A DNA stretch of 64,000 nucleotides from Carya illinoinensis. Its lineage: Eukaryota > Streptophyta > Magnoliopsida > Fagales > Juglandaceae. Below are positions 22,701 through 34,574 of the stretch, piece after piece. Every line of letters begins with the position of its first letter. Position 1 is the first letter of the stretch. Location of the stretch: the NCBI RefSeq assembly GCF_018687715.1, contig NC_056758.1:41642467-41706466 (forward strand), in the 5' to 3' direction. The notes under the pieces are model-generated. The model was not told the origin of the DNA and searched no databases. It saw nothing but the letters and a program-made list of their open reading frames with translations. The translations under genes were made by a program, and so were the position numbers.

Positions 22701-25700
22701 ACAAATATACTCTTTTCCATCCTGCCAATCTTCGTTCTATCTTCTCAATAACTGTGTCCCAAATCGTTAAGGCTCTTGAAGCAGCCCCCAACAGTAAGCC
22801 CAAATAAGTCATTGGGAAAGAAGCCACTTTGCACCCAAGTATGCCCGCTAATTGCCGAGTATTACTTAAACTACCAACCGGTACTATCTCTGACTTATCA
22901 AAGTTCACTCTCAGCCCTGATACTGCCTCAAAGCACAGAAGGAGCGCCTTTAGAGTACTAAGTTGGTCCTGCTCTGCCTCACAGAAAATTAAAGTATCAT
23001 CGGCAAAAAGAAAGTGTGAAATTGAAATGGTGCCCCTATTTAAATCCCCCAGTGAAAAACCTGCCATAAGACCATTGTTAACTAGGGCCGTTAACATCCT
23101 GCTCAGTGCTTCCATGATGATAACAAAGAGAAGTGGTGACAACGGATCTCCTTGTCTTAACCCCCAAGAACTATTAAAGAAACCTTCTGGGTTGCCATTG
23201 ATTAGAATTGAAAATCTGGCTGTTGAGATACACCATCTGATCCACATACACCATTTCTCTCCAAAACCACATCTCTTAAATAAATAAGGAGGAAATCCCA
23301 ATTTACATGGTCGTATGCCTTCTCCATGTCTAACTTGCAAATGATCCCTGCACATCTAGATTTTAATCTACTATCCAGGCCTTCATTGGCTATTAAGACA
23401 GAATTTAGAATTTGACGGCCCCTTACAAAAGCATTTTGTGGTTTTGAGATTATCTTAGCCAAGGTCGCCCTTAACCTGTTTGCAAGCACCTTGTAGGTCA
23501 TTATTTACATTAAATAATTCATTTTTCATTTTCTTTTCTTCCTCAGTATTGTTAAAAGCACCAGGTGCAATTAGTCAAATCAAAGCACGTGTTTTTGAAA
23601 TACATGTCATGTGATTTTGGTACTTCAGGTCTGGTAGTTAGGCACATGCTACCTTCTTGATCTCTTTTTGAATCCTTGGTGACCACAAGGCGTACACTAA
23701 ACTGTTAAATTACCAAACACCTGAAAATGAGATTGATGCTCTGTTTTTTTGGGCTTTAACAACACTGTTCTTTCTCTTGACATGTCTATTTTTTATTTCT
23801 TTTTTTGTTTCCAGTCTCCTGTTTGTACAAGTTCAAGCAGTGGTATATTTTTTCCCATTAACCTGATATTTTCCATGGCTTGGATCAAAACAATTAACTC
23901 TACTACTTCTGTCCATCGCGCTCTAGTTCTCTGATGCAGTTCTTGGCTCTACCATTTGAATTCTTATGTTTCGTCTTGGATCACCATGAAACTTCTGATG
24001 GATGTATGTGATTTGAATTGTACTTGTTTCTCTTCCACTAATTCTCAGTAATTGTATCACTTCTTTTCCTCATATAGATGGCCGCCTATATACTGCAACT
24101 CCAGTTGATCCTGTTTTCATTATGCTCCCCATTTTTGAGGAAGCTAGAATGAAGGTATATTTATAGTTTGCATTGCTTAATCACACTATCTGGATCAGCA
24201 CACAAATCCTGTTCTGCTACTTTTCCCATTTTAATTATAAATCAACCAGTATATTCTGTTCGTTTTGTACCAATCATGTCTTTAATTCGTCAATGCTGTT
24301 ACTATATTTACAATATACATAATTTTTTTTTCAATTATAATATATATATATATATGTGTAATTTTTTTCCCAATTATAATCTGTCTGTGTAATATTTTGT
24401 AGTCTCGGCATCTGCTACTGAATGTCAACCTTTTGTTTTGATTATTTATTTAACCTTACTGGTGGCAGCACTTTTTTAAAATGATTGCAGAAGGAAGATG
24501 ATCCCGGGAAGTTCAGGCAATTAGATGAGATAATCTTCATTCATGACTATCCTGGCTATCAACATTTACTGTCTATTGCAGAGAATTCAATGCAAGTAGT
24601 TTGTGAAATCAAAGGTGGCCATCTACCTGCACCATTTTATTTTATTCCATACTTATTTTTCCAATGTAAATCTTAGTCAGAGGCTTGATAGAGTATATCA
24701 GCTTAAAATGTTTTTCTATCTGATGGTTAAAAATCCTTTTATTTTTATTTTTATGCTTGTAGTGTGCCATACAATTAAGTGGTTTTGAACCACCTTTATT
24801 AACACTCTTCATTTGGCAATAACTGTTACTGGCATGAAATCAGTCTATTAATAGGATCCTGAAAATTGTATATGTTCCATTCTTGAAATGAGAAGAGAAA
24901 GCTGGCCTATGTGATGAGATTTACTTCATGGAACCTTAAGAAGCTAAAGATATGGTTATTAACCCTTGTTAGCCACTCTACAGTTTTCAGTTATCAGTAA
25001 TAGTATAAGGCCCCAATCTGATCTAATATGTGAGGAACTCTTTTATGCAATTTTCCTGATACAACAGCGTGAGTAATCAAATACTGTTCCTCCTCCTCTG
25101 TCTCCCTCCCTCCGTGTGTGCAGAAATTGGATCGTCAAAATTCTTTAGGCTTGATGACTCAAAGGTTCTAGCATGGTTATATCACAAGGTACTTAATTTT
25201 ACTTTATGGGGGGATGTATCAGATTGGAATATAATCTTCCTTTTTTTAGTAAGGGTTTGGGTATGTTAAGAGGCTCACAAACACTGTTATGACCATCCAA
25301 CGGACCTTTCTTCGAGCCTTATCGACTATTGAGCAGAACCTATTCAATAGCTCATATTCATTTAAGATAACGGCACTTGTAATGTTTTTCCCCCATTAGA
25401 TAATGTTGTGAGTCTAATTGCAGGTATGTGAGCTAAAAGAGACACTTTCGGTATTGGACAAAAACTATGCTGCACAACAAGAGAAGGATACACGTATGAT
25501 TATAATTAAAATTCTTTATAGCCTTTTCATTTTGCGAATTTGCTAGTTAAATCCAAATGCCTTAATTTTTTTAAATGCCTCTGTAACTGATTCTTCTGAA
25601 AATATTCTTTATTTTTTTAAATGCCTATTAATTAAAAAAATTTGCAGAGGCATGGCCCAGGTTGAACTCACACAAGTACATAATTTTCTTTCCATACCAA

Positions 25701-27207
25701 AGAATCTGTTACAGGAGCAAACTTAATGATTATTATTACTGCTTGTGTGATAATTTGTACATATAAGAAAAAGCAGGAAGTGAGGTGGTGGTGGTTGAGG
25801 GCTATATACAAATATAAGGTGCATTGAAGTTAGTGGCTTGGGTTGGTGTTGAAATTGCTCTTTGGATCGGGAATTATTAAGCCATGCAGATGATCTTGTT
25901 CTTGTGTTCTGTTTTGTGTGTGTGTGTTTTCCTTCTTGGAACTGAGTAAATGTGATTAGAAATTTTTGTTTGCATATCTAGGTAGGCACTGCTCATGTAT
26001 ACCTTTTGTGTACTTGGGCCGTGCCTCCTTTTCCTATGAATAAAATTTCTTGATTACCTATCAAAAAAAGAAATTTTGGTTTGCATATGTCAACTTGTGA
26101 TGTGCATCCCATATCTTGGCATGAAATCATAGTTTTCTCTTCATTAATTCCCCTTCTATTAGTGCAGTAGCTGATGCAGTTTCAATATTGGGGGAGTATG
26201 TGAAGGATGAGCCTTGGTTGAATCTCCTGTGTAACCATCTAAAGTATTCCCTTATTTAATCTTTCCCATTACACAAATTGAAACTCCATTACCTCTTAAT
26301 ACGGTTAGAGTGGGTTTCTTTTATATGCTTTAACCCAGCCTAGATTACTGAATGTGTCTGCAGGTTAAATTTAGTTGAGGCAACTAGAGAAGCTCTAGAG
26401 GTTGAGAACCTATCACCTGCTTCAGGAAGCCACCTAGATTTTCAGAGCAAATCACAGGTAGGAACTGTTAGATATTATGCCACTTTGGTGTAGAAATTTG
26501 AGAGAACTTATTGGTTGACTTTTTTAGTTGTATTAGTTAAAATCTCAAGTCCTAATCTGCTAACTTTCTATGCTTGTTATGACAATTTTGTAAAGCCTCT
26601 GCGACTTCGTTTTTAATTAGTTTCTGCAGGAAGGCGCCAGCAAACAAAGCTGGTAATTTCTCTTGGTATCGTGCCAGAGACTTTGGATTGAACCATGCCT
26701 TCACTATGTTGTAGCTTTTAGGCAGCAAGAAAACTGTCCCGTGTATAGCCTAGCCGTTGGATCAAAAGCCAACAAATTAAAAGAAAGAAGTTTCTTTGGG
26801 AAGGGTACTATTTATGTACTTGCCTGTCTTTTGTTTTTAATCAAATATTTTATCTGTTTTAGCTTTTGACTACGGAATAAAATTTTCTGGGAGTGGTTTT
26901 CTATGAATGGTGTTAAAAGCAAAATGGTTGAACACAAGAAATGAAAAATGCGTAGCTTTTTTTTTTTTTTTTTTTTTGTGTAGTGTCACACTAGATGCAT
27001 AAAAGATGCAGGGACTGCCTACCGTGATTTTGTTATTTGATTTTTCGATTCGTTCGGAATGGTCTTTTATAATGCCCTTTTTATCAGGGAAAGGGAAGTG
27101 ACCAAAAGAGCACAAAAACTGGAAAGCCAGCTAAAAAGGCGAAAGTGGAGACAGAATCCAGGAACATCAAAGAAATGTTTTCCAGAGCGTCACGAAGGAG
27201 AAACTGA
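19763..27207 (+). CDS. RNASEH2B: Ribonuclease H2 subunit B
   Basis: Encodes the accessory B subunit of the heterotrimeric RNase H2. The nuclear complex removes ribonucleotides and RNA-DNA hybrids from genomic DNA; B contacts C and bridges to replication factors. Exons: 19763-19811, 20750-20809, 21087-21188, 24078-24154, 24491-24614, 25124-25188, 25424-25493, 26168-26243, 26364-26457, 27088-27207, about 278 residues. Recognisable blocks: [100 protein letters not shown] and the basic tail [17 protein letters not shown]. The triple-barrel region comes first, then the winged-helix-like part and a Lys-rich C-terminus. A 23-nt micro-exon at 26630-26652 with acceptor 27099 also keeps frame. Intron 3 holds a 2.1-kb LINE and intron 7 a LINE tail. 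All coding phases close. Confidence 0.9.
20136..20218 (-). mobile_element. LINE 3' tail fragment (reverse), RNASEH2B intron 1
   Basis: A short T-run then ATCAAAGATTTTATCACAAA and AGGCATAGCCTAAGTACGC, the reverse complement of the 3' end shared by the LINEs at 21350 and 36570. It is diverged and no target duplication is certain. Confidence 0.55.
21350..23490 (-). mobile_element. 5'-truncated L1-type LINE in RNASEH2B intron 3
   Basis: A reverse-oriented plant L1 LINE of about 2.1 kb. Its poly(A) tail reads as the T-run at 21350-21357. A perfect 16-bp target duplication TTGTAGGTCATTATTT flanks it (21334-21349 and 23491-23506). The translated minus strand gives the reverse transcriptase from [15 protein letters not shown] through [13 protein letters not shown] and the active-site box FADDTLIF, then thumb sequences ([20 protein letters not shown]) and the zf-RVT tail ([20 protein letters not shown]). 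One frameshift near 23280 and one stop at 22300-22302 break it. The endonuclease half is missing, as in normal 5' truncation. It should be dead for its own movement. Confidence 0.95.
25978..26068 (+). mobile_element. Short LINE 3' tail with 20-bp TSD, RNASEH2B intron 7
   Basis: About 90 bp containing TTGTGTACTTGGGCCGTGCC, an AATAAA signal and a terminal A-run. It matches the 3' end of the window's LINEs and nothing else of them. Flanks 25958-25977 and 26069-26088 are a 20-bp duplication (ending GTTTGCATAT) with one mismatch. Confidence 0.85.
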
Positions 27208-28800
27208 ATCTCTGAAACCAAACACAAAGGAGTAAATTCTTGTCACTATGATCAAACTGCCCTCGGAATACAATCATTGCCTGGCGCTAGCGCATTGGCT
27301 TTTGACTCGCATGCTTTGTAACAATATTTCTTTAAGGTAATTCCGTTACTTTGAGACGCAGTTTTGGCAAATGCGAAGTTATTGACCTTGTTAATTTATC
27401 CTAAAGGACTGTGATGCCACACAAAATATAGCTGTTTGGATTGGGATATATGGCGTCCGCCCGGTTACTTTGTGGGGGTGATCCCAAGTCTCTGCCTGTG
27501 CGGTATCTAAAACTAGAGCATTTTCAGCCCACCAACCTAACTACATTTTCTACTTATGTGGAAAATTGAGGGAAAAAATAAAAAAATAAAAATAAAAATC
27601 TCAGGATCTTTGTGTTTGATGGACCGATTCACCCCGTCGATTGTACCATAAACTGTACATTGCCCACGGATGGGCCATTGTCCTTGACTAGCAAACAAAT
27701 CCAAGTTTTTTGTTCATACGAATGTTGCAAGTAGCTCTTAAGTCCAAGACACCCTTTATGCTTTTCGTCTTAATTTAATGTTTATATTCTGTATATTTAT
27801 AGTACTTTCGATCTGGGTTTGGAGGGGAGCACGTTGTCTGCTAGAGAAGAGTTCAAGATACGCAGTGAAAAACATTGGCTATGAAATAAACTGAACATTT
27901 AAGGCATAAAATGTCAATTACTGGAAACTAGATAGCAAACTTTTGTGCACAAAAGTGGATCGTTCATAGAACTGGGATGATAAAATTACAGAACTTGTTG
28001 AACTTGAACGTAAGCCATAGTTTAAAAAATAAAAGGCTTTATAAATGGTCGAACTCTAGAGCTCTTCCTATAAAGTAGGAAAACCAAGCGACTAACCCTA
28101 ATGGATGAAGATTTGGTAGTATGGCCAGGGAAATTTCAATGTCTGTTGGTCTTAAAAAAATAAGACTATCATTGCGAATAATCTATTTTGTTTAAATGAG
28201 TAATTCTAAGATAGGAAAAGTAAGAGGTTCGAGAAGACTCTCGAAGCGTTTTCTACCTCCGTTTTACGAGGAATTGTCTTATAACTTTAATGAATTTAGA
28301 GGATATTGAACTTTGGAATGACAAACTAGACAGCATCTGAAATTTCAACATAAGACAGACTAGAAAGGTCAACAATTAGACGCTAATGACGGTCTCTCAT
28401 GTGAGAGAGATTTTTGTGGATTAATTTGTTTGAAAAGATCAAATTACCTAAATGAACCCAACTGCTAATTTAGGGAGACAGAGAAAAACAGAACTCATGT
28501 CAAATTAACCTCCAAATGAAAGTCTTCTTTGTCCCTCATGCTGTGGAACTTGGTGGGAGATCAGGAGATCCAAAACGGACAGAGAACGCATCTTTTTTAC
28601 TGAATCTTTTAGAGGCTCTCTAGAACTTCGGGTGACAGAAAAACATATAGAAATTCCGAGGGGATCTCTTAGATTGTAGCGAAAAGAAAGGTCATACAAC
28701 AGAAGATCTAATATTAACTTTTCTTATTGGGGTTTTTCCCTCTCTTCCCTTTTGTGTTTTGTTTGAACAAAACATAGTAAAGGGTTCTTAGAGAGAGAAG
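27208..28800. other. Intergenic between RNASEH2B and the USP-kinase gene
   Basis: The left part is 3' untranslated DNA of RNASEH2B; the last 100 bases before 28801 are pyrimidine-rich, as expected for a leader. No coding exon is recognised. A perfect 7-bp-arm hairpin TTCGAGA/TCTCGAA lies at 28228-28245. Confidence 0.5.
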
Positions 28801-31800
28801 ATGTGGTTGGCTAGAAATCATGTAGAAAAAAGAGGAGGGAGAGGGTTGGTGGCAGTGGCAGTAGACACAGACAAAGGCAGCCAAAATGCTCTAAAATGGG
28901 CTGTTGACAATCTCCTCCAGAGGGGCCAGACCGTAAATCTCATCCATGTCAAGCTCAAATCGTCTACATTTTCCTCCGCAGCTTCTCTTTCTTCCTCGAG
29001 TGAGTATCATTTTTGGAAATGTTTTCTTTTTGGGTCATATCATGAGGAGTCTCATCTAATAATTGAGCCCAAGGTGATGGGTTTTCATTTGTCACGAACC
29101 GTTTCGGTATAACATGCACGTAGCTAGCTGGGTTACGCTTCTCATGATCACACGATCGCAATGAGTTCATTTTCGTTTCGGGTGCAGGGCCGAGGGCGGG
29201 TATTGTTGATGAGAGTTCGCCGGCATCCCACCTCAACCTGGATAAAAAAACCAAGGAAGTGCTCCTCCCTTTCCGTTGTTTCTGCACGCGTAAAGACGTA
29301 AGTCATGATCATGCCGGATCCAACTGATTTTGCTTCTCTTCTGTTTGGTCGGCCACCTTAATTAAATTGCATATATAAATATATAAGCATTATGTATAGT
29401 ACGTACGTACACATGATGTTCATACATTATTACCAGCGAGATTCTTACTTTTGATGATTATCTTTTTGACATCAGATACGTTGCAGAGATATCGTACTAG
29501 AAGACACAGATGTAGCGAAAGCATTGATCGAATATACAAGTCATTCAGCTATTGAGAATTTGGTTGTTGGTTCCTCGTCGAAAACTGGCTTTCTTAAGTA
29601 CGTGATATTCTGATCTCTCTTATCAAGTTACCCTGCTTGCTGCACCAAAATTTATGAAATTACTCATGATCGATCCTCCGGTACATGAACGTCTTTCCTA
29701 GCTTTACACGAGTTCGAGAGATCAAGCATCTCTAGAAATCATGCAGACACGAGTTTCACTAATTCTCATTGTAATTTTAACAAGAGTACTACTACTACTG
29801 GTAACGTAAAAACACAAAAACGAGATGCCTATAAATTAAGGGCCAGGGGAGCATTATATATATATATATGAAGATGTGAATGCATGTCTAGCTAGCTTGC
29901 TAGCTATGTTATTTTGAAAATGATTTACTTCAAAAATCTGTCTCCTCAGAAGATTCAGGACAACAGATATTCCAAGCCATGTATCAAAAGGAGCACCAGA
30001 TTTTTGTAACGTATACGTGATATCCAGAGGAAAGATTCAGTCAATGCGATCTGCCTTGCGTGCTGCACCATCACGGACGACTACGACAACCTCTCTACGT
30101 CACCAACTTGCTAATCGAGGCAGCATCAAATCAGATACACCGGAGCCACGAGTAGAACTCCTCCAGGCTACTTCTACTAATATCTACGGTACTTTAATTG
30201 AACTCTCTTATCTTCAAGCATATATAATAATTAATATTAATGCTCTTTTTGGATTTATTTATTTATTTTTTCTGTGCCACTTCTCGTAATTGATCATCCC
30301 CCCTGGCCTCCTGTATCAGGAAAGCCACCATTAATTGATCAGCCAATGCGTAGATTTCAAGCTGATGAGGTAGACGTAATCAGGTATATATATATATATA
30401 TACATGATGTGATTTTGGATCACATGAAGCCAATAATTCAAAAGCTCTAATCTAAGTACCATTGGAATAATTGTAAGCAGGTCACCATTGCCTAGGACAT
30501 CAAGCATAAATGGGAAATCATATGGGGAAATCCATTTGTTTGATACTGATATATCCTTCGTTAGCTCTGAGAGGCCCAGCTTCGACCGCATGTTTCCTTC
30601 ATTGTATGACCACCTGGAGAGAGACCTCGTCACCCCCTCCCGGATGTCATGTGTCTCGGAAACAGATGACATCAACCAGACATATGATTTATCTGAGCAG
30701 TTCGAACGGAAGTCACAAGATGTCATTTCTCCACCGGATTTGTCACCAATCTCGCCGGATAGTGATAGGCTATCAAACGCATCTCAGTCAATGGTAAGAA
30801 CCATGCAAGTACTCGGCTCATTAATTTGGACTTCAATTAGATAGCAGCTTCCACATGTTTATTCTCAAACCCGATACATGTGATAAATATGGAGAAATTG
30901 GAGGATGTTACGTTCAATTTGTTTAAGCACAATTAAAATTTTCTAAAGCTAGCTTCCTATATTTGTAGATCAGATTTTTTTTTTGTAGTTGGGACTTCAG
31001 AAACATTTCTATCATGAATATTGTAACTCGTACAGTTCCATGAAACTTGAAGAAAATTGCAACATGAATAACTTGTATGGAAAAAAAATTACAGGAAGAA
31101 GTGGAAGCTGAAATGAGGAGGCTGAAGTTAGAACTCAAGCAGACAATGGAAATGTACAGTACTGCCTGCAAAGAAGCACTCACAGCAAAACAAACGGTAG
31201 GTGAAATTAAACCTACTAATTTATGCGTTGTAATTTCTATAAACTCCAAGCAGGCACTGATACGATTTACACAACAGGCAGTAGAGCTGCAGCGTTGGAA
31301 ATTAGAGGAAGAACGACGAATGGAAGATGCCCGATTGGCTGAGGAAGCTGCATTAGGGATTGCAGCAAAGGAGAAGGCCAAGTCCAGGGCTGCCATTGAG
31401 GCTGCTGAGGCAGCCAAGAGGATAGCAGAACTAGAAGCGAAAAAAAGAATCCATGCGGAGATGAAAGTGTTGCGAGAAACAGAAGAGAAGAAAAAGGCAT
31501 TTGATGCTTTAGCACAATCAGACAATCGGTGTAGGAGGTACACAATCGAGGATATCGAAATTGCCACAGATTTCTTTGCACTATCCCGCAAGATTGGGGA
31601 AGGGGGTTATGGACCTGTATACAAGTGTTATCTGGACCATACACCTGCTGCAATTAAGATTCTTCGCCCAGATGCAGCTCAAGGAAGGTCACAGTTTCAA
31701 CAAGAGGTATACTGAAAATAGAAGTACTTATCTACACAAGCATCAAATGAAAAAATTATGCTTGAAAGTTCAGCAAAGTATTTAGAAATAGTTTCGTTAT

Positions 31801-32957
31801 GACTCACTAACAAACATTCTCAGGTTGAGGTATTGAGTTGCATACGACATCCGAATATGGTTCTCCTCCTAGGAGCCTGCCCCGAGTATGGTTGTTTGGT
31901 GTACGAGTTCATGGCTAATGGGAGTTTGGAGGACCGCCTCTTCTGCCGGGGTAACACTCCACCTCTTTCTTGGCAGCTTAGATTTAGAATTGCCGCCGAA
32001 GTAAGTACTGGCTTGTTGTTCCTTCACCAGACCAAACCAGAGCCACTAGTGCACCGTGACCTGAAACCAGCCAACATCTTACTTGATAGCAACTATGTTA
32101 GCAAGATTAGTGATGTCGGCTTGGCCAGGTTAGTACCCCCATCTGTGGCCGATAAAGTGACACAGTATCGAATGACATCTACAGCAGGCACATTCTGCTA
32201 TATAGATCCAGAATATCAGCAAACAGGCATGCTTGGAGTGAAGTCTGATATATACTCCCTTGGAATCATGTTTCTACAAATGATAACAGCCAAGCCGCCG
32301 ATGGGCTTGACTCACCTTGTTGGAAGGGCTATCGAAAAAGGGACTTTTACTCAGATGTTGGATCCAGCCGTGCCTGATTGGCCAATTGAAGAGGCTCTGT
32401 GCTTTGCCAAGCTGGCACTAAAGTGTGCAGAGTTGAGGCGGAAGGATAGACCAGATCTTGCCAAGGAAGTCTTGCCAGAACTTAACAGATTGAGAGCACT
32501 TGCTGAGGAAACCATGCAGTACACTTCGATAAATGGCAGTCCAGCCTCCTCACCAGCCCACAGCCAAGTTTCCCTGCAGCTAGTAAGTTTGCGTTAGCTT
32601 GACATTAATATAATCTAATGATTAAATTTATCCATTATTTGGACAATTACTAACTCGGCGAGGATTCAGAATGATGGTCCTAAATTCAACTTTTGACTCC
32701 ATGATTTACTCTATTTTAGTTAAATATTTCATGGTCAATTTCTTTTTTCATAAACCACAAAACTATTCCAATTTCATTGCCATTTCTTGTAGAGGGTTCA
32801 TTTAGAATTCACATAATGCTTGCTTGACTTATACCTCACGATGAAAAGCCTAATCAGAAATGTATTGATTGACTCTTTGCAGGACGGGGATCTTCCACCC
32901 GTACTTTCTGGAGAGAGTTCCATCTCATCTCCCTTACGAGTAAAGATCAAGTTCTGA
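28801..32957 (+). CDS. Receptor-like cytoplasmic kinase with N-terminal USP domain (RLCK-IX, no U-box)
   Basis: Ten exons encode about 803 residues: 28801-28999, 29188-29297, 29476-29597, 29950-30188, 30320-30383, 30481-30793, 31095-31196, 31278-31706, 31824-32582, 32883-32957. The ATG has an in-frame TAG 12 bases upstream. Residues 15-165 form a universal-stress-protein/adenine-nucleotide alpha-hydrolase-like fold (GLVAVAVDTDKGSQNALKWA; IENLVVGSSSKTGFLKRFR). A Ser-rich linker and a long Ala/Glu/Lys coiled coil (about 350-470) follow. Kinase: KIGEGGYGPVYK, Lys510, HRD Asp605, Asp623 in DVG rather than DFG, and GTFCYIDPEYQQTG. The protein ends without the U-box of the related PUB E3 ligases, as in Arabidopsis At5g26150-type proteins. 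Predicted cytosolic Ser/Thr kinase; substrates cannot be told. No lesion found. Confidence 0.92.
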
Positions 32958-33746
32958 GGAAAAAAATTGGTTAAAAATGATCGTGCCAACAAGGGAAAAA
33001 TGCAGCTGTTGGAGGTAAAAGCTGGTGTTCATAGCATCTCTGATTCTCAAAGCCGTGTTTGCAAACTTTGATATCATGTACATCGAATCAAGATGAAGTT
33101 CCAAGTTTCCAAATCAACGTGTACATATACACATTCCCTCTAGTTCTAGAGCAAGATTAAAAAGAAAACACACACGAACAAGCACCCACATACTTTAAAG
33201 CCTGGTGCTTCATAAGACATGAATGTGGTTGTCTTGTAATGATTTACGTCTTTGTCATTAGACGGCAGGTAGTCAATGAAGCTGTTCATGAAATCTACTT
33301 TTTTGTCTCCTTTCTTGAAAAAAGCAACACGTCGGTATACTAAAATTCCGGAAGCAAAAATACTCTAAAATACTATTTAAGGTAGAGTTCAAGAACAAGA
33401 ACTTCTCAATCTTTAGAATTGTATTTTTATACCGAGACGCCAAGAACCAATATGTTATCGGAAAAACGACTGAGAGTTGGAGAGGCAGAACCTGATGTTG
33501 ACAGTTTCAGACACAGGAAGAAAAGTGTTTCCTTTGTCCCTCAGAATCTTCGGTGCTTTACAAGGTCTGTCCTGAATAGATCCATTCTCTTGTACACAGT
33601 TTGTCGCCAACTTCCAAGTGTCAAGGAAAGTATAATGGACTGGTTCATTTAATGTAACTAATGGAGGAAGTCTTAAGCGATATGGGTAGAATCTAGCTAA
33701 TTAACAGACAAGTAGTTTCATAACTCCATTTGAGCGAGCTTTCCAA
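32958..33746. other. 3' region of the USP-kinase gene and spacer
   Basis: Non-coding as far as I can see. The first few hundred bases are probably the 3' UTR. The convergent UBP1 gene ends at 34575. A 77-codon open frame near 33419 has no family resemblance. Confidence 0.5.
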
Positions 33747-33968
33747 GTCTGTTTGGTCATTTGAATTTTTTATCTTAAATATAAAATTCTCATCTCATTA
33801 TTACAACTTTCTCAAATCTCCATATAAAATATAATAAACAATTCAACTTTTTCTTAACTTTTTCAAATCTCAAAATAATAATAATATTAAAATATAATAT
33901 TTTAATATTTAATCTTAAAACTCAAAATTCTCAATCTGAAAATTCTCAATACCAAGCAGAACTACTTG
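33747..33968. mobile_element. MITE-like element, family B relative
   Basis: Begins GTCTGTTTGGTCATTTGAAT and ends in sequence whose reverse complement reads GTTCTGCTTGGTATTGAGAA. The interior holds AT-rich blocks (ACAACTTTCTCAAATCTCC, CAATTCAACTTTTTC) that recur at 45618-45955. Borders are approximate. Confidence 0.5.
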
Positions 33969-34574
33969 AGCAAGAAAGTCTTATGACAATTTATTACGAA
34001 GAGATTACTTGGTCATACTTGAAGTCTTATTTCAAGAAGACAGCTAATTCCTGCTAATTAATCAAGTAATGATGCTCAATTCACTTTCCTTTCCTACAAA
34101 TAATCCAGATCGCTTCGCCGGGATAGAGTTTCCAAATGACGAAAAATGAAAAAGAAGTGGATACTGTTTATCTACGTGAGAGAGTTGCCCAACGCCCGGG
34201 TGTAAGGTGAAACATTTCAATGAATATAATCTTTGAACCCCAAATTCGATTAAAAATAGTTACCAGTACCACTAAAGACAAGACAATTAACTAACCATGA
34301 TCTTAACTTAAAACACATCAAAAGCACCATAAATCAGTGTACCATGAAATTTTTTTTTTTGGGTGGTTCCATAAACCGACCCCTTACAAAGTGAAGCAAA
34401 CCTAATTTGACGCAATACAGCATAAGTGACCAAAATTGTTAACTAATTGAAGACTAACTTGCATCTCAACCGTAAAGCTTAAAGTTAATAAAGAGATACT
34501 GATCAGGACAAAGGAAAATTATTTGCTATTAACCCTACCCAGACGAGGGGCCAGAATTCCCATGGAAACACCCA
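33969..34574. other. Spacer and 3' untranslated region of UBP1
   Basis: No coding exon. The right part, up to the UBP1 stop codon, is most likely its 3' UTR read on the minus strand. Confidence 0.5.

Noticed and set aside
21638..23287. Forward-strand open frames across the RNASEH2B intron 3
   Set aside because: They are antisense shadows of the reverse-oriented LINE reverse transcriptase.
33419..33652. 77-codon open frame after the USP-kinase gene
   Set aside because: No recognisable domain, no splice partner, AT-rich surroundings; most likely chance.
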